Origin: Alkalimarinus alittae | Lineage (GTDB): Bacteria; Pseudomonadota; Gammaproteobacteria; Pseudomonadales; Oleiphilaceae | DNA: 64,000 bases | Direction: 5' to 3' | Assembly (NCBI RefSeq): GCF_026016465.1 | Contig: NZ_CP100390.1 | Coordinates: forward strand, 496,001 to 560,000 | In this document: positions 18,926 to 27,929 of the stretch, in pieces | Layout of the letters: every line of letters begins with the position of its first letter | Numbering within the stretch: position 1 is the first letter of the stretch | Notes under the pieces: model-generated | The model's input: only the letters and a program-made list of their open reading frames with translations | The model's database searches: none | Told to the model about the DNA's origin: nothing | Made by a program: the position numbers and the translations under genes

Positions 18926-19048
18926 CATCAGGACGACATCGCAACGTAGGGATGCGGACAAGGAAGTAAACAGGATGGCAGGTTACCTAAGGAATGGTAA
19001 AGGAAGCATCAAACAAATAAGGCGCTGCAAGGATTGCAGCGCCTTTTT
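18926..19048 (+). ncRNA. RsmY/RsmZ/CsrB-like sRNA that would sequester RsmA/CsrA
   Basis: A ~123-nt transcript between the DUF2914 gene and mmsB. It holds eight GGA motifs, at 18931, 18950, 18956, 18962, 18973, 18991, 19002 and 19031. Several are in the AGGA or AAGGA form bound by CsrA/RsmA. One is in the loop of TTACC-TAAGGAAT-GGTAA (18983-19000), and another is the entire loop of the terminator stem. The promoter has a GacA-type box at 18853. Size, motif number and promoter layout match RsmY/RsmX-class RNAs, which titrate the translational repressor RsmA under GacS/GacA control (established knowledge). The 5' end is estimated. An open frame across it has no ribosome site. Only sequence comparison or expression data can say which Rsm subtype it is. 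Confidence 0.8.
19021..19048 (+). terminator. Terminator of the Rsm-like sRNA (GGA loop)
   Basis: A perfect 10-bp stem GGCGCTGCAA / TTGCAGCGCC (19021-19043) whose 3-base loop is GGA, followed by five T's (19044-19048). In the opposite direction it could also help end the valine operon, whose last stop is at 19081. Confidence 0.88.
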
Positions 19049-19080
19049 GCGTTTAGGGCCAATATTACTGCTGACTAAGC

Positions 19081-19965
19081 CTAAGGTTGAAACAGCTTTT
19101 GAATGCTCGAGAAGTCCAGATCACCATTGCCTTTAGATGCATGCAGTGCATACAAGCTTTTTGCCAGAGAGCCCATTGGCGTTGAAGACTTAGACGACAA
19201 CATGGCTTCTGTTGCTAATCCTAAGTCTTTACTCATTAAGTCAACCAAGAACCCCCCCTCATACTCTCTTGACGCGGGTACATTATCCATCACGCCAGGG
19301 TAGGGGTTATAAACCTCCAGTGCCCAATTATTACCTGAGCTCTTATTCATAATGCCGGATAACACTGCGGGATCTAGGCCATTATTTACACCCAGTTGAA
19401 GCGCCTCTGCGGTACTAATCATTTGAATGCCAAGCAGCATGTTGTTGCATATTTTCGCAACTTGGCCGGCTCCATTGTCTCCTGCGTGAAAGACATTTTT
19501 ACCCATGACATTAAACAGTGGCGTACCCTTTTTTAGCGCGCTTGCTTCGCCTCCTACAATAAATGTCAGCGTCCCCGCTTCTGCTCCTGCGACGCCTCCC
19601 GATACAGGTGCGTCAAGCATATCTAGCCCTCTTCGACGGGCTGCCGCGGCTACTTCTTTTGCCGCATCAGGTGCAATAGTGCTGCAGTCAATAATGAGTG
19701 GTTGGCCCGAGATGTTTTGTAATAACGCACCTTCACCAATATATAGCTGTTTAACATGAGGGCTCGAGGGCAGCATAGTGATGAGCACGTCAACGTCATT
19801 GGCTGCATCCATCGCGGATGCTGTTGTTGCTGCTCCGGCGTCTGCTAACGCTTTAAGTGCAGTGGGGTTTAAGTCAAAAACCTTTAAGTCGTATCCTGCC
19901 TTAAGTAAATTAAGAGCCATGGGCGCACCCATATGGCCTAAGCCAATAAAACCAACTTTTTTCAT
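19081..19965 (-). CDS. mmsB: 3-hydroxyisobutyrate dehydrogenase
   Basis: Oxidises 3-hydroxyisobutyrate to methylmalonate semialdehyde with NAD+ in valine breakdown. The 294-residue protein shows the N-terminal Rossmann motif GLGHMGAPMALNLLKAGYDLKVFD, then the substrate-loop signature DAPVSGGVAGAEAGTLTFIVGG. The catalytic-lysine segment is GAGQVAKICNNMLLGIQM (Lys at about residue 171). It is the last gene of the five-gene valine operon, 48 bases after the hydrolase gene, and ends beside the sRNA terminator. Length and motifs fit MmsB well. Confidence 0.94.
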   Translation of the reverse strand: MKKVGFIGLGHMGAPMALNLLKAGYDLKVFDLNPTALKALADAGAATTASAMDAANDVDVLITMLPSSPHVKQLYIGEGALLQNISGQPLIIDCSTIAPDAAKEVAAAARRRGLDMLDAPVSGGVAGAEAGTLTFIVGGEASALKKGTPLFNVMGKNVFHAGDNGAGQVAKICNNMLLGIQMISTAEALQLGVNNGLDPAVLSGIMNKSSGNNWALEVYNPYPGVMDNVPASREYEGGFLVDLMSKDLGLATEAMLSSKSSTPMGSLAKSLYALHASKGNGDLDFSSIQKLFQP

Positions 19966-20013
19966 TATTATCGTCCCTTTAGGGTTTTATCAATATGTAA
20001 TATATGAGAATGC

Positions 20014-21138
20014 TTATAAGTTTTTAAGTGGGTGATGGTTGTCCGGCCACGGAGGCGTTAAATGCTGGTTTAACCATGCTTCGGTAACGCTATCAACGTC
20101 TTTAAAAAACCAGTTGGGTGCGTTGTCTTTATCGATTAATAGCGCTCGCACTCCTTCGGGAAAATCAGGATGTCTTGTACATTGTATGGCTATTATCAGT
20201 TCGCTTTTGAACACCTCTTTTAATGAGAGTCTGTGGCCTTGGGTGATCTGGTGATAGACAATTTTGGCCGTAGTAGGGCACCCCTTTCTAAGTGCTGAAA
20301 TCCCCCGATTGAGCCATTTATCGTCGGTTTTTAGGTCAGTAATAGCCGAGACAATATCGGGTAATGTCGAGTGGGAGGTGACGCTGTTAATAAGTTCTTG
20401 GTGTGCTTCGACTTGAGCGTGAGGCCTAATTGACTCGGTGTTATCTGCAAGCTTATCGAGAATACTGTCAACTACGCTGTCTTTGCTTTGTGTGGCCACA
20501 CTCCAGTCTGCACTTTTTAATTGCTGTAGCAGAGCGCTTCGGTTATCAGAGGGTATAAAGTGAGTGGCTAAGTTCAGATACAGCGCATCAGTTGCGTTGA
20601 TAGAGGCCCCTGTAAGTCCTAAGTAAAGGCCACAGTTATCAGGCATCTTATTAAGAAACCATGTGCCGCCAACGTCAGGGAATAAACCAATGGTAATTTC
20701 GGGCATTGCAATGCGGGCATGTTCAGTGACCACGCGGTGGCTTGCGCCAGCAAATAGCCCTAAACCACCACCCATGACGATGCCTTGACCGAGGCAGATA
20801 ATCGGCTTTGAGAAGGTGTGAATTAAATAGTCCAAACGATATTCCCGAGTGAAAAAATTTTCAGCATAGGGGTTTGGACCGTTTGGGCTTTGCTTCATTG
20901 ACTCATATAGTTTAATAATATCGCCACCGGCGCAGAATGCTTTATCGCCAGTGCCTTGGAGTATTACGCATGCTAATTTATCGTTGATAGACCACTGCAT
21001 CAGTTGATGAGTGAGCAGGTCTATCATGTCGAGGGTTAACGCATTAAGTGTCTTTTCTGAATTAAGCGTCGCTACGCCAATGAAATAACCATTGAGTGCT
21101 TGTTGCTCTTCAAAAGTAACAGGTGATGTTGGGCTCAT
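20014..21138 (-). CDS. 3-hydroxyisobutyryl-CoA hydrolase (crotonase fold)
   Basis: Hydrolyses 3-hydroxyisobutyryl-CoA, the free-acid step that is peculiar to valine degradation. The protein is 374 residues, the length of the HIBCH group and longer than true hydratases. The crotonase core includes GDKAFCAGGDIIKLYES (oxyanion loop), GIVMGGGLGLFAGASHRVVTE and MPEITIGLFPDVGGTWFLN, where the Glu and Asp of HIBCH enzymes lie. The frame extends to 21192 inside the upstream gene; I chose the ATG at 21138, which begins MSPTSPVTFEE and has an AGGAAAG site. It follows the enoyl-CoA hydratase by 38 bases. Confidence 0.9.
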   Translation of the reverse strand: MSPTSPVTFEEQQALNGYFIGVATLNSEKTLNALTLDMIDLLTHQLMQWSINDKLACVILQGTGDKAFCAGGDIIKLYESMKQSPNGPNPYAENFFTREYRLDYLIHTFSKPIICLGQGIVMGGGLGLFAGASHRVVTEHARIAMPEITIGLFPDVGGTWFLNKMPDNCGLYLGLTGASINATDALYLNLATHFIPSDNRSALLQQLKSADWSVATQSKDSVVDSILDKLADNTESIRPHAQVEAHQELINSVTSHSTLPDIVSAITDLKTDDKWLNRGISALRKGCPTTAKIVYHQITQGHRLSLKEVFKSELIIAIQCTRHPDFPEGVRALLIDKDNAPNWFFKDVDSVTEAWLNQHLTPPWPDNHHPLKNL

Positions 21139-21176
21139 GATAAGTGTGTGCTTTCCTGTTTTGTTGATCTTTTGCT

Positions 21177-21962
21177 TTATCTGTTTTTCCAAGCCGGTTT
21201 ACGTTTTTCAAGAAACGCATTTACGCCTTCGCTTTGGTCTTCTGTATCAAAAAGCCCGACAAATAGTGCTCGCTCAGCTGGTAGCGCTTGTTGCATCGGA
21301 TTACTTCTGGCTGCTTGAACGAGTGTTTTACATGCAGAAACAGATGAAGGACTTTGCTTTGCAACATTTTTGGCAAGCGCCAATGCGGCCTGTAATGCAT
21401 CGCCTGTTTCGACCACTTCTTCTACCAAACCAATCGATAGTGCTTTAGCCGCATCAACACGCTCACCACACAGAATCATTCGCTTAGCCCAGCCTTCACC
21501 GACAAGCCAAGGTAGGTTCTGTGTACCACCGGCGCAAGGGAGTAGGCCAACAGTCGCTTCAGGTAACGCCATTTTGGCTTGGGTTTCTGCTATTCGAATG
21601 TCGCATGCTAGGGCGCATTCAAGTCCGCCCCCCATGGCAAACCCGTTAATGGCAGCAATGGATACACCTCTAAAATGACTGAGTGTTTCAAATGCTTCGC
21701 CGAACGTCTGAGCCATTTTTTGAGCCACGGCTTTATCGCCATCAGCAAACAGATTAAGGTCGGCGCCAGCAGAGAAGAACTTATCTCCTTGCCCTGTAAT
21801 GACCAAACAGTAGATGTTATGAGCGTCATTAAGCTCGAGCACGAGGGCTTTGAGTGCCGTAAGGCTTTCCTCGTCCCAGGTATTTGCGGGTGGATTGTTA
21901 ATGGTGATAACTGCAGTGTGATCGATGACCTCAAGCAGTAGTTTTGATGTATCAGTCGTCAT
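21177..21962 (-). CDS. Enoyl-CoA hydratase (methacrylyl-CoA hydration likely)
   Basis: Adds water to methacrylyl-CoA to give 3-hydroxyisobutyryl-CoA, judged by its place in the operon. The 261-residue crotonase-fold protein has KFFSAGADLNLFADGD (oxyanion loop) and GFAMGGGLECALACDIRIAE. ALPEATVGLLPCAGGTQNLPWLVGEGWA carries the second catalytic glutamate. It is of usual length, with no fusion. It sits between the acyl-CoA dehydrogenase (55 bases upstream) and the hydrolase gene. Confidence 0.92.
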   Translation of the reverse strand: MTTDTSKLLLEVIDHTAVITINNPPANTWDEESLTALKALVLELNDAHNIYCLVITGQGDKFFSAGADLNLFADGDKAVAQKMAQTFGEAFETLSHFRGVSIAAINGFAMGGGLECALACDIRIAETQAKMALPEATVGLLPCAGGTQNLPWLVGEGWAKRMILCGERVDAAKALSIGLVEEVVETGDALQAALALAKNVAKQSPSSVSACKTLVQAARSNPMQQALPAERALFVGLFDTEDQSEGVNAFLEKRKPAWKNR

Positions 21963-22017
21963 GTGCGTACAGCCTGCTTTTGTTTAATTAGTTTAATTTT
22001 AAAGATGAGTATAGTGG

Positions 22018-23178
22018 TTATTTGATAATATCAATCGCGCCTTCCATCAAAAGTCTGCGAGCGATAATAACGCGCATGATTTCGTTGGTGCCTTCCAGAA
22101 TTTGATGTACTCGACTATCCCTAACGTGACGCTCTAGTGGGTAGTCACGAATGTAGCCATAACCGCCATGTATTTGTAGGGCTTCATTACAAACATTAAA
22201 ACCGACATCGGTTGCAAAGCGTTTAGCCATAGCGCTGTAAACGCTTGCTTCAGGGTCGTTTTGGTCGAGTTTCCATGCCGCTAAGTGAACCATTTGTCGT
22301 GCTGCTACGAGTTCGGTTGCCATGTCTGCAAGTTTAAATTGCAATGCTTGGAAACTGGCTAGCGACCGGCCAAACTGCTGTCGTTCATGAAGGTAGCTTT
22401 GGGCTTGTTCGAGCGCCGCTTGAGCTGTGCCTAATGAACAGGTCGCAATGTTTATTCGACCGCCATCAAGCCCTTTCATTGCGATTTTGAATCCCTCACC
22501 CTCTTTGCCAATCAAGTTGCCGACGGGTACTTTTACGTCTTGCAGCGTAATGGCTCGAGTTGGCTGACTATTCCAGCCCATCTTGCTTTCTTTTCTGCCG
22601 TAGCTAATGCCTTCTGAGTTCGCAGGAATCACAAAGCTTGATATGCCTTTAGCACCCGATTCACCCGTGCGCGCCATCAACACTAATACATCCGTTGAGC
22701 CAGCACCTGAGATAAACATTTTGCTACCGTTAATAATGTAATGGTCACCCTCTAACTTAGCCGTTGTCTTGAGAGAGGCTGCATCAGAGCCTGCGTTGGG
22801 CTCTGTTAAACAGTATGACGCTAACAGCTCACCGGTTACCAGTTTAGGGCACCAGTCTTGTTGCAACGCTTCGCTGCCGTAACTGGCAATCATCCAAGTG
22901 GCCATATTATGAATGGTGATATAGGCGGTGGTTGAGGTGCAGCCCTTAGCAAGCTCTTCTAGTATCAAGCTTGCATCTAAGCGACCCAGCCCCATTCCCC
23001 CCAGTTCGGCCGGTGTGTAGAGGCTGCAAAACCCGGTTAGGCCTGCACGTTTAATGACGTCAATCGGAAAAATCGACTCTTCATCCCACTTGGCTGCATG
23101 GGGTGCCAACTCTTTCCCTGCAAATGCTGCAGCAGATTGTTGGTAGGCTTTTTGTTCATCGCTTAGGGTAAAGTCCAT
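22018..23178 (-). CDS. Acyl-CoA dehydrogenase (isobutyryl-CoA dehydrogenase likely)
   Basis: FAD enzyme that would oxidise isobutyryl-CoA to methacrylyl-CoA. It has 386 residues, the normal size. Motifs include YCLTEPNAGSDAASLKTTA (flavin and substrate contact), HIHGGYGYIRDYPLERHVRD-type sequence near the C-terminus, and the catalytic glutamate segment HQILEGTNEIMRVI (Glu at about residue 365). Substrate choice is read from the operon, since short-chain, branched and isovaleryl-CoA dehydrogenases look alike. It follows mmsA by 26 bases. Confidence 0.9.
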   Translation of the reverse strand: MDFTLSDEQKAYQQSAAAFAGKELAPHAAKWDEESIFPIDVIKRAGLTGFCSLYTPAELGGMGLGRLDASLILEELAKGCTSTTAYITIHNMATWMIASYGSEALQQDWCPKLVTGELLASYCLTEPNAGSDAASLKTTAKLEGDHYIINGSKMFISGAGSTDVLVLMARTGESGAKGISSFVIPANSEGISYGRKESKMGWNSQPTRAITLQDVKVPVGNLIGKEGEGFKIAMKGLDGGRINIATCSLGTAQAALEQAQSYLHERQQFGRSLASFQALQFKLADMATELVAARQMVHLAAWKLDQNDPEASVYSAMAKRFATDVGFNVCNEALQIHGGYGYIRDYPLERHVRDSRVHQILEGTNEIMRVIIARRLLMEGAIDIIK

Positions 23179-23204
23179 ATGCTTAACTCATGGTCTCTTT
23201 TTGT

Positions 23205-24698
23205 TTATTTTAGTGTAATTGTCATATTAGGGCCGTGAAGCGCTTCTTCATCAAACCAGCGAGACGTGATGGTTTTCGTTTCGGTATAAAAGCGAACACC
23301 TTGTTTCCCATAGGCGTGATGATCGCCATAGAAAGAGTTTTTCCAACCGGTAAATGAGAAGAAGGGAAGCGGTACAGGGATAGGCACATTAATCCCCACT
23401 TGACCCACTTCGATGTTGTGCTGAAAATAGCGGGCAGCCGACCCTGACTCTGTGAAAATTGAGGTTCCGTTACCAAAGGCATTGTTATTGATAAGTTCTA
23501 CGGCTTGCTCGAGTGACTCCGATTCCATCGTTAATAATACCGGGCCGAATATTTCTTCTTTGTAGATGGTCATGTCAGGTGTGACGCCAGAAAATAGCGT
23601 TGGGCCGACCCAGTTCCCTTCGGGATATTCAGGAAGCGTAAAGGTCGATCCATCGAGTTCACAGTTAGCGCCTTCTTGCTTGCCTTGCTCGATTAAACTG
23701 AGAATACGGGTTCTAGCTTGGGGGCTTATTACCGGGCCGAAGCCCGCGTCTTCATCATTCCAAAGCCCGGGTCTTACACTGGCAATGGCTTCTTTTATTT
23801 CAGGAATCCAGTCTTTACTCGCGCCGACAAATACCGCCACACTAATTGCCATGCAGCGCTGACCCGCTGCGCCAACTGAAGCCCCCACGATATTGTTAAT
23901 CACCTGTGACTTGTTTGCATCAGGCATGATGACCATATGGTTCTTAGCGCCGGTCATGCATTGAACACGCTTTAGGTTATGTGTGCCTGTACGATAGATG
24001 TGTTGCCCAACATGTGCTGAACCAACAAATGAGATTGCTCTTACATCAGGGTGGTTGATAATTTGGTCAACTTGTTCTTTATCGCCATGAATCACCTGTA
24101 GTAGCCCTTTAGGAAAACCCGCTTCATGAAAAAGCTCAGCCAGTCGCATGGGGGTCATAGGGTCTTGTTCTGAAGGTTTCAAAATAAAGGTATTACCGCA
24201 AGCAATCGCCAACGGAAACATCCATAAGGGAATCATCGCGGGGAAGTTAAATGGGGTTACGCCTGCGCAAACACCAAGGGGTTGAATATAACTATAGGTG
24301 TCGATATTTCTGGCGACGTTCTCTGCTGTTTCTCCCATCATCAATGAAGAAATATTACAGGCTTGCTCTACGACTTCAATGCCTCTCCATACATCACCTT
24401 TAGCATCGGCAAAAATTTTACCGGTTTCCTGACTGAGTATTTCTGCTAGTTCATCATGGTGCTCTTTTAACAGCTGCTGATAACGCATCATAAGGCGTGC
24501 GCGCTCAGGAGAGGGGGTTTCTTTCCAGCTCTCAAAGGCTGTTTTGGCGCTGGCTATGGCGAACGCTACTTCATCTTGAGTAGCGCAAGGTGCATTGGTT
24601 AAAACAAGCTGGGTCGCAGGGTTGGTAACAGGTATGGCGCGAGTGCTTTGGCTTTGAATAAATTCGCCATCAATGTACATAGGGATATTGTTATGCAT
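23205..24698 (-). CDS. mmsA: Methylmalonate-semialdehyde dehydrogenase, CoA-acylating
   Basis: Turns methylmalonate semialdehyde into propionyl-CoA with NAD+ and CoA, the final step of valine catabolism, also used for thymine and myo-inositol routes. The 497-residue protein has the N-terminal [22 protein letters not shown] and [19 protein letters not shown], typical of MmsA. The catalytic Cys is in [17 protein letters not shown] (~residue 283). The C-terminal [18 protein letters not shown] is also diagnostic. It is the first gene of the operon. A 578-base gap separates it from the divergent AraC-type regulator. A candidate regulator half-site lies 47-56 bases before its ATG. Confidence 0.95.
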   Translation of the reverse strand: MHNNIPMYIDGEFIQSQSTRAIPVTNPATQLVLTNAPCATQDEVAFAIASAKTAFESWKETPSPERARLMMRYQQLLKEHHDELAEILSQETGKIFADAKGDVWRGIEVVEQACNISSLMMGETAENVARNIDTYSYIQPLGVCAGVTPFNFPAMIPLWMFPLAIACGNTFILKPSEQDPMTPMRLAELFHEAGFPKGLLQVIHGDKEQVDQIINHPDVRAISFVGSAHVGQHIYRTGTHNLKRVQCMTGAKNHMVIMPDANKSQVINNIVGASVGAAGQRCMAISVAVFVGASKDWIPEIKEAIASVRPGLWNDEDAGFGPVISPQARTRILSLIEQGKQEGANCELDGSTFTLPEYPEGNWVGPTLFSGVTPDMTIYKEEIFGPVLLTMESESLEQAVELINNNAFGNGTSIFTESGSAARYFQHNIEVGQVGINVPIPVPLPFFSFTGWKNSFYGDHHAYGKQGVRFYTETKTITSRWFDEEALHGPNMTITLK

Positions 24699-25276
24699 GG
24701 ATTTGTCCTTTATGGCCGATAAAATATAGAGAGCGGCTGTTTATCAGTATAGTCAGTCTAACGTCAGAAGAGTGCGGTTATGACTGGTTATATATTGCGA
24801 AATGCGCTAATGATTGATAAAGGAGGATGGTGCGTTGAATTTTATGGAGCAGGAAACGCCAGAGCAGCCAATTAGAATGACGACCCATTAAGAACGATGA
24901 CTCATCGTCATTGGCTAAAAAGCCAAAGAAAGAACAAGACTGCTAATCAGTAACGATTCCATCCTTCCGCATCGTTATTATTTTTATTCAATTTTTATTT
25001 ATTTTTTTAATATTACTTTTTGCACGATAGCTATTGTTTTTATTTGATTGCCTGTGTGCAACTTAGCTCAAGTAGTGGGTCCATATATAGACCAATACAT
25101 TGGGCAAATTCGTTTTCCTGATCGAACCCTGATTAGCAGCGATGAAATGATTGTAAACCGAATAAGGTCAGGTTCTGGATTGACTAAATTGCTGCATTGA
25201 TGGACTATATTGCTTTTCAGTGTGAAAGAGTTGAACCTATATTCACTAAATTACCAATTAAATACAGTTGCTTATA
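24699..25276. promoter_or_regulatory. Long divergent control region of the valine operon and its AraC regulator
   Basis: A 578-base A+T-rich gap without a convincing gene. It holds the GACTATACTG half-site (minus strand, 24754-24745) and the tandem GACTA[A/T]ATTGCT repeat (25182-25214). Also present are the 16-base palindrome-like GGTCCATATATAGACC (25078-25093), small hairpins at ~24897-24935 (ATGAC-TCATC-GTCAT and TTGGCT-AAAA-AGCCAA), and an 18-codon frame with a perfect AAGGAGG (24820-24891). Confidence 0.55.
25182..25214 (+). promoter_or_regulatory. AraC-type direct repeat, 21-bp phase
   Basis: GACTAAATTGCT (25182-25193) and GACTATATTGCT (25203-25214) match in 11 of 12 bases. They are in the same orientation, exactly 21 bp apart, two helical turns, which is the spacing AraC/XylS dimers use. 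They lie 63-95 bases before the regulator's ATG; GACTATACTG on the other strand sits before mmsA. Confidence 0.6.
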
Positions 25277-26158
25277 ATGTCATTGACTTCAGATTGGCCT
25301 CTTCCGGTTGAGGGAATTCGTTTTTTTGTTCCTGATTTTATTGTGACGCTGTTCACAGAAAGTGTGCTTTGCAAAGACCTTTACCCGCTTCGCTTTGGCT
25401 ATTACCCTAAAGCGAGGGGGCATAATATGCAGCGAGATCATCATGATGATCATTTGTTGATCTACTGTATTGATGGTGAGGCTGAGTTAGTGGTGGAGGG
25501 GCGACATCACCATGTGAGAAAAGGCAATTTAGTGGTGTTACCAAAAGACAGCCTGCATTCGTATAAGGCTAATGAGGATAACCCTTGGACGATATTTTGG
25601 ATCCACTTTGAGGGGGCGCTTAGTCAAGCCTATCTTGATAACCTGAATTACAGTTTTGAAACGCCCATTATTCCACTAGGCGTAATGCCTCGGTTAGTGG
25701 CAGGGTTCGAATCATTGCTGGCCATTAGTGCCTCAGGATTTGGGCAAAAAGTGTATATCCATATCGCAAACCACCTTAAACAATTGATGACTTATATTGC
25801 GATTTTGATACCCACAGTGAAGGCTGGAGAAAGTAAATCACTCAATTTAGATGAAATACACGGCATCATGCAGCACCATATTCATGAGCATCTAGACCTG
25901 GATTCGCTAGCGGTAAAGGCTAATTTGTCTAAATACTACTTTTCAAAAAAATATAAAGATCTCACTGGGCGCTCGCCGATTCAGCATTTCATTCATTTAA
26001 AAATGGAGCACGCCTGCTATCTGTTGGATGTGTCTACACAGCATATCAATGAAATTGCACGAGAGCTCGGTTACGATGATGCCTATTATTTTTCAAGGTT
26101 ATTTAAAAAAGTAATAGGCATGTCACCGACCGAGTACAAGAAAGTACGTTACCGATAG
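25277..26158 (+). CDS. AraC-family regulator, probable activator of the valine operon (MmsR-like)
   Basis: A 293-residue regulator. The N-terminal half is a cupin-like sensing domain: RDHHDDHLLIYCIDGEAELVV, then the beta-turn GNLVVLPKDSLHSYKA and DNPWTIFWIHFEGA, typical of AraC arabinose-binding-like domains. The C-terminal ~100 residues hold two helix-turn-helix units (LDLDSLAVKANLSKYYFSKKYK and INEIARELGYDDAYYFSRLFKK) and the signature GMSPTEYKK. Divergent placement next to mmsA matches MmsR of Pseudomonas (known to control mmsAB with 3-hydroxyisobutyrate-type inducers). The ATG at 25277 was preferred to a TTG at 25268; no clear ribosome site is visible for either. It converges with hemH, the two stops being 2 bases apart. 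Confidence 0.85.
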   Translation: MSLTSDWPLPVEGIRFFVPDFIVTLFTESVLCKDLYPLRFGYYPKARGHNMQRDHHDDHLLIYCIDGEAELVVEGRHHHVRKGNLVVLPKDSLHSYKANEDNPWTIFWIHFEGALSQAYLDNLNYSFETPIIPLGVMPRLVAGFESLLAISASGFGQKVYIHIANHLKQLMTYIAILIPTVKAGESKSLNLDEIHGIMQHHIHEHLDLDSLAVKANLSKYYFSKKYKDLTGRSPIQHFIHLKMEHACYLLDVSTQHINEIARELGYDDAYYFSRLFKKVIGMSPTEYKKVRYR

Positions 26159-26160
26159 CG

Positions 26161-27150
26161 TTATAAGTTTTCTTTAACTAATGCTTCTAACAGGTCGATG
26201 TGGATATCTTGATCATTAAGTGCTGGAATGTAATGGAAATCTGAGCCACCAGCTGCTTCAAAGTACCCACGATTTTCTTCATCAATCTCTTCGATTGTTT
26301 CTAAACAGTCAGCCGAAAACCCAGGGCAGATTACATCCAACCCTTTGAGTTTAGTGTTACCTAAGGCTTTCATTGTTTCGTCTGTGTATGGCTTAAGCCA
26401 CTCGGCAGCCCCAACTCGTGATTGATAGCAAAGTTGCCACTGATCGTCAGAAAGCTGTAAAGCTTCAGCAACCAAGTTGGCTGTTGTAATACACTCTGAT
26501 TGATAAGGGTCGCCTTTATCAATATATGACTTAGGAATGCCATGAAATGAGAAAAATAGTTTTGCTTGTCGCCCGGTTGACTCCCAGTGGTTGCGTACAG
26601 TTGTGGCCAAGGCCTCTATATATAAAGGATGTTGGCAGTAACGCTTAATAAAGTGCACCTGAGGAATATTACGCATCTTTTTGATTGCGCGGCTCAACGC
26701 ATCCCATGAAGCAGCAGTTGTGGTAGCTGAGTATTGTGGATAAAGCGGCAATACCAAAATGTCGTCATAGCCGTCTACTTGCAGTTCTTTTAGAACCGTT
26801 TGAAAAGAAGGATTTCCATAGGTCATGGCGGCCGCCACTTTAACGTGTTGCGTCTGAATGTTCCGATTTAACCGTTGCTGTAATTTAGCCACTTGCTGAT
26901 TGGTGATACGACGAATGGGTGACTCGCCATCTTGCCAGATACCGCTGTAGGGCTCTACAAGCTTGGAAGGGCGGAACCTTAAGATAATAAGGTTGAGTAT
27001 AAACCACCAAATGACCCTTGGTGTTTCAATAACACGGGGGTCACTCAAAAACTCTTTGAGATAACGACGAATGGCGGGGGCTGTGGGCTCATCAGGTGTG
27101 CCAAGATTGACCAAAAGAACGGCTTTTTTGCTGTCGACACTTGGGTTCAT
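26161..27150 (-). CDS. hemH: Ferrochelatase
   Basis: Inserts Fe2+ into protoporphyrin IX, the last step of haem synthesis. The 329-residue protein shows VLLVNLGTPDEPT and AMTYGNPS near the N-terminus. The active-site region is LFFSFHGIPKSYIDKGDPY with the catalytic His, and CPGFSADCLETIEEIDEENR matches the conserved C-terminal motif. No [2Fe-2S] cysteine tail is present, as in most gammaproteobacteria. Its 5' end faces the copper-chaperone gene on the other strand, and it converges on the AraC gene. Confidence 0.95.
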   Translation of the reverse strand: MNPSVDSKKAVLLVNLGTPDEPTAPAIRRYLKEFLSDPRVIETPRVIWWFILNLIILRFRPSKLVEPYSGIWQDGESPIRRITNQQVAKLQQRLNRNIQTQHVKVAAAMTYGNPSFQTVLKELQVDGYDDILVLPLYPQYSATTTAASWDALSRAIKKMRNIPQVHFIKRYCQHPLYIEALATTVRNHWESTGRQAKLFFSFHGIPKSYIDKGDPYQSECITTANLVAEALQLSDDQWQLCYQSRVGAAEWLKPYTDETMKALGNTKLKGLDVICPGFSADCLETIEEIDEENRGYFEAAGGSDFHYIPALNDQDIHIDLLEALVKENL

Positions 27151-27413
27151 GCTTATCTCGTTGTTAAAAATGGGGGGTAATTAATTATCTTCATTACATA
27201 CTTGCGATACATTGCTCTAGCTCAATAGGCGCTAGATTATTGGTGGGTGTAAGATTATCGACCGAAAGGAGTGTTGGCAAGCCATACGGCCGATATAACC
27301 TATTATCTCTGAAAGGGCGCGGTCTGGTGCGACAAAATGACGCAGAAATCACTCGGTATATTGACTTAATAGTCGTTAAAATAGCAAAAAGTTTAAACGC
27401 TCTAGGAGAGTTA

Positions 27414-27929
27414 ATGATGCGATGGCAGCAATACTTAGCAACAACCTGTTTAATGTTAATAGTGAGTCTAACGGCTCTCACGGCTGCGGCAGAGATGACG
27501 CACCCTAAAAAGTCAGATATTCAGGCGCATATGACATGGGTGAGGGCTGTGCCTCCCGTTGCGAACACTACAGCAGCTTATATGATGCTACACAACTACA
27601 GTCAGCAAGATGACCGGTTGATTGCAATCGAGTCACCGGTAGCAGAAAAAGTAGAAATGCATGCAACAGACATGAATAACGGCATTATGAGAATGACCAA
27701 GTTACAAGGTTTAACTGTACCTGCTAAAGGCCTTGTAATGTTTGAACCCGCGGGCTATCACATTATGCTGATAAATTTAAAACAACCATTAAATGTAGGC
27801 AGTATGGTGCCAATAACGCTCGTTTTTGAGAATCATGGGGCTGTCGATATGAAATTGATGGTTTCGCACCCTCCAGAAGGTGAGCCCGACATGGAAATGT
27901 CCCACGGTGATCATCAAATGCATCATTAA
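27414..27929 (+). CDS. PCu(A)C-type periplasmic copper chaperone
   Basis: A 171-residue secreted protein thought to carry Cu(I) to the CuA site of cytochrome oxidase. The signal peptide covers residues ~1-28, ending at TAAAEM. The DUF461 core shows WVRAVPPVANTTAAYMMLHN, a Met/His pattern VEKVEMHATDMNNGIMRM with the H(M)X10MX21HXM ligands, and GYHIMLINLKQPL. The C-terminal EGEPDMEMSHGDHQMHH is rich in Met and His and may add metal sites. The start was set at 27414 since AGGAG lies 5 bases upstream (27417 is also possible, 8 bases). The longer frame from 27240 is not supported. Confidence 0.88.
   Translation: MMRWQQYLATTCLMLIVSLTALTAAAEMTHPKKSDIQAHMTWVRAVPPVANTTAAYMMLHNYSQQDDRLIAIESPVAEKVEMHATDMNNGIMRMTKLQGLTVPAKGLVMFEPAGYHIMLINLKQPLNVGSMVPITLVFENHGAVDMKLMVSHPPEGEPDMEMSHGDHQMHH

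Noticed and set aside
18918-19136. Open frame of 72 codons overlapping the sRNA
   Set aside because: No ribosome site, no family resemblance, it crosses the perfect terminator, and the region has GGA motifs and a GacA box that fit an RNA.
27194-27481. Minus-strand frame in the hemH/PCu(A)C gap
   Set aside because: It runs against the copper-chaperone start and signal peptide and has no ribosome site or known pattern.
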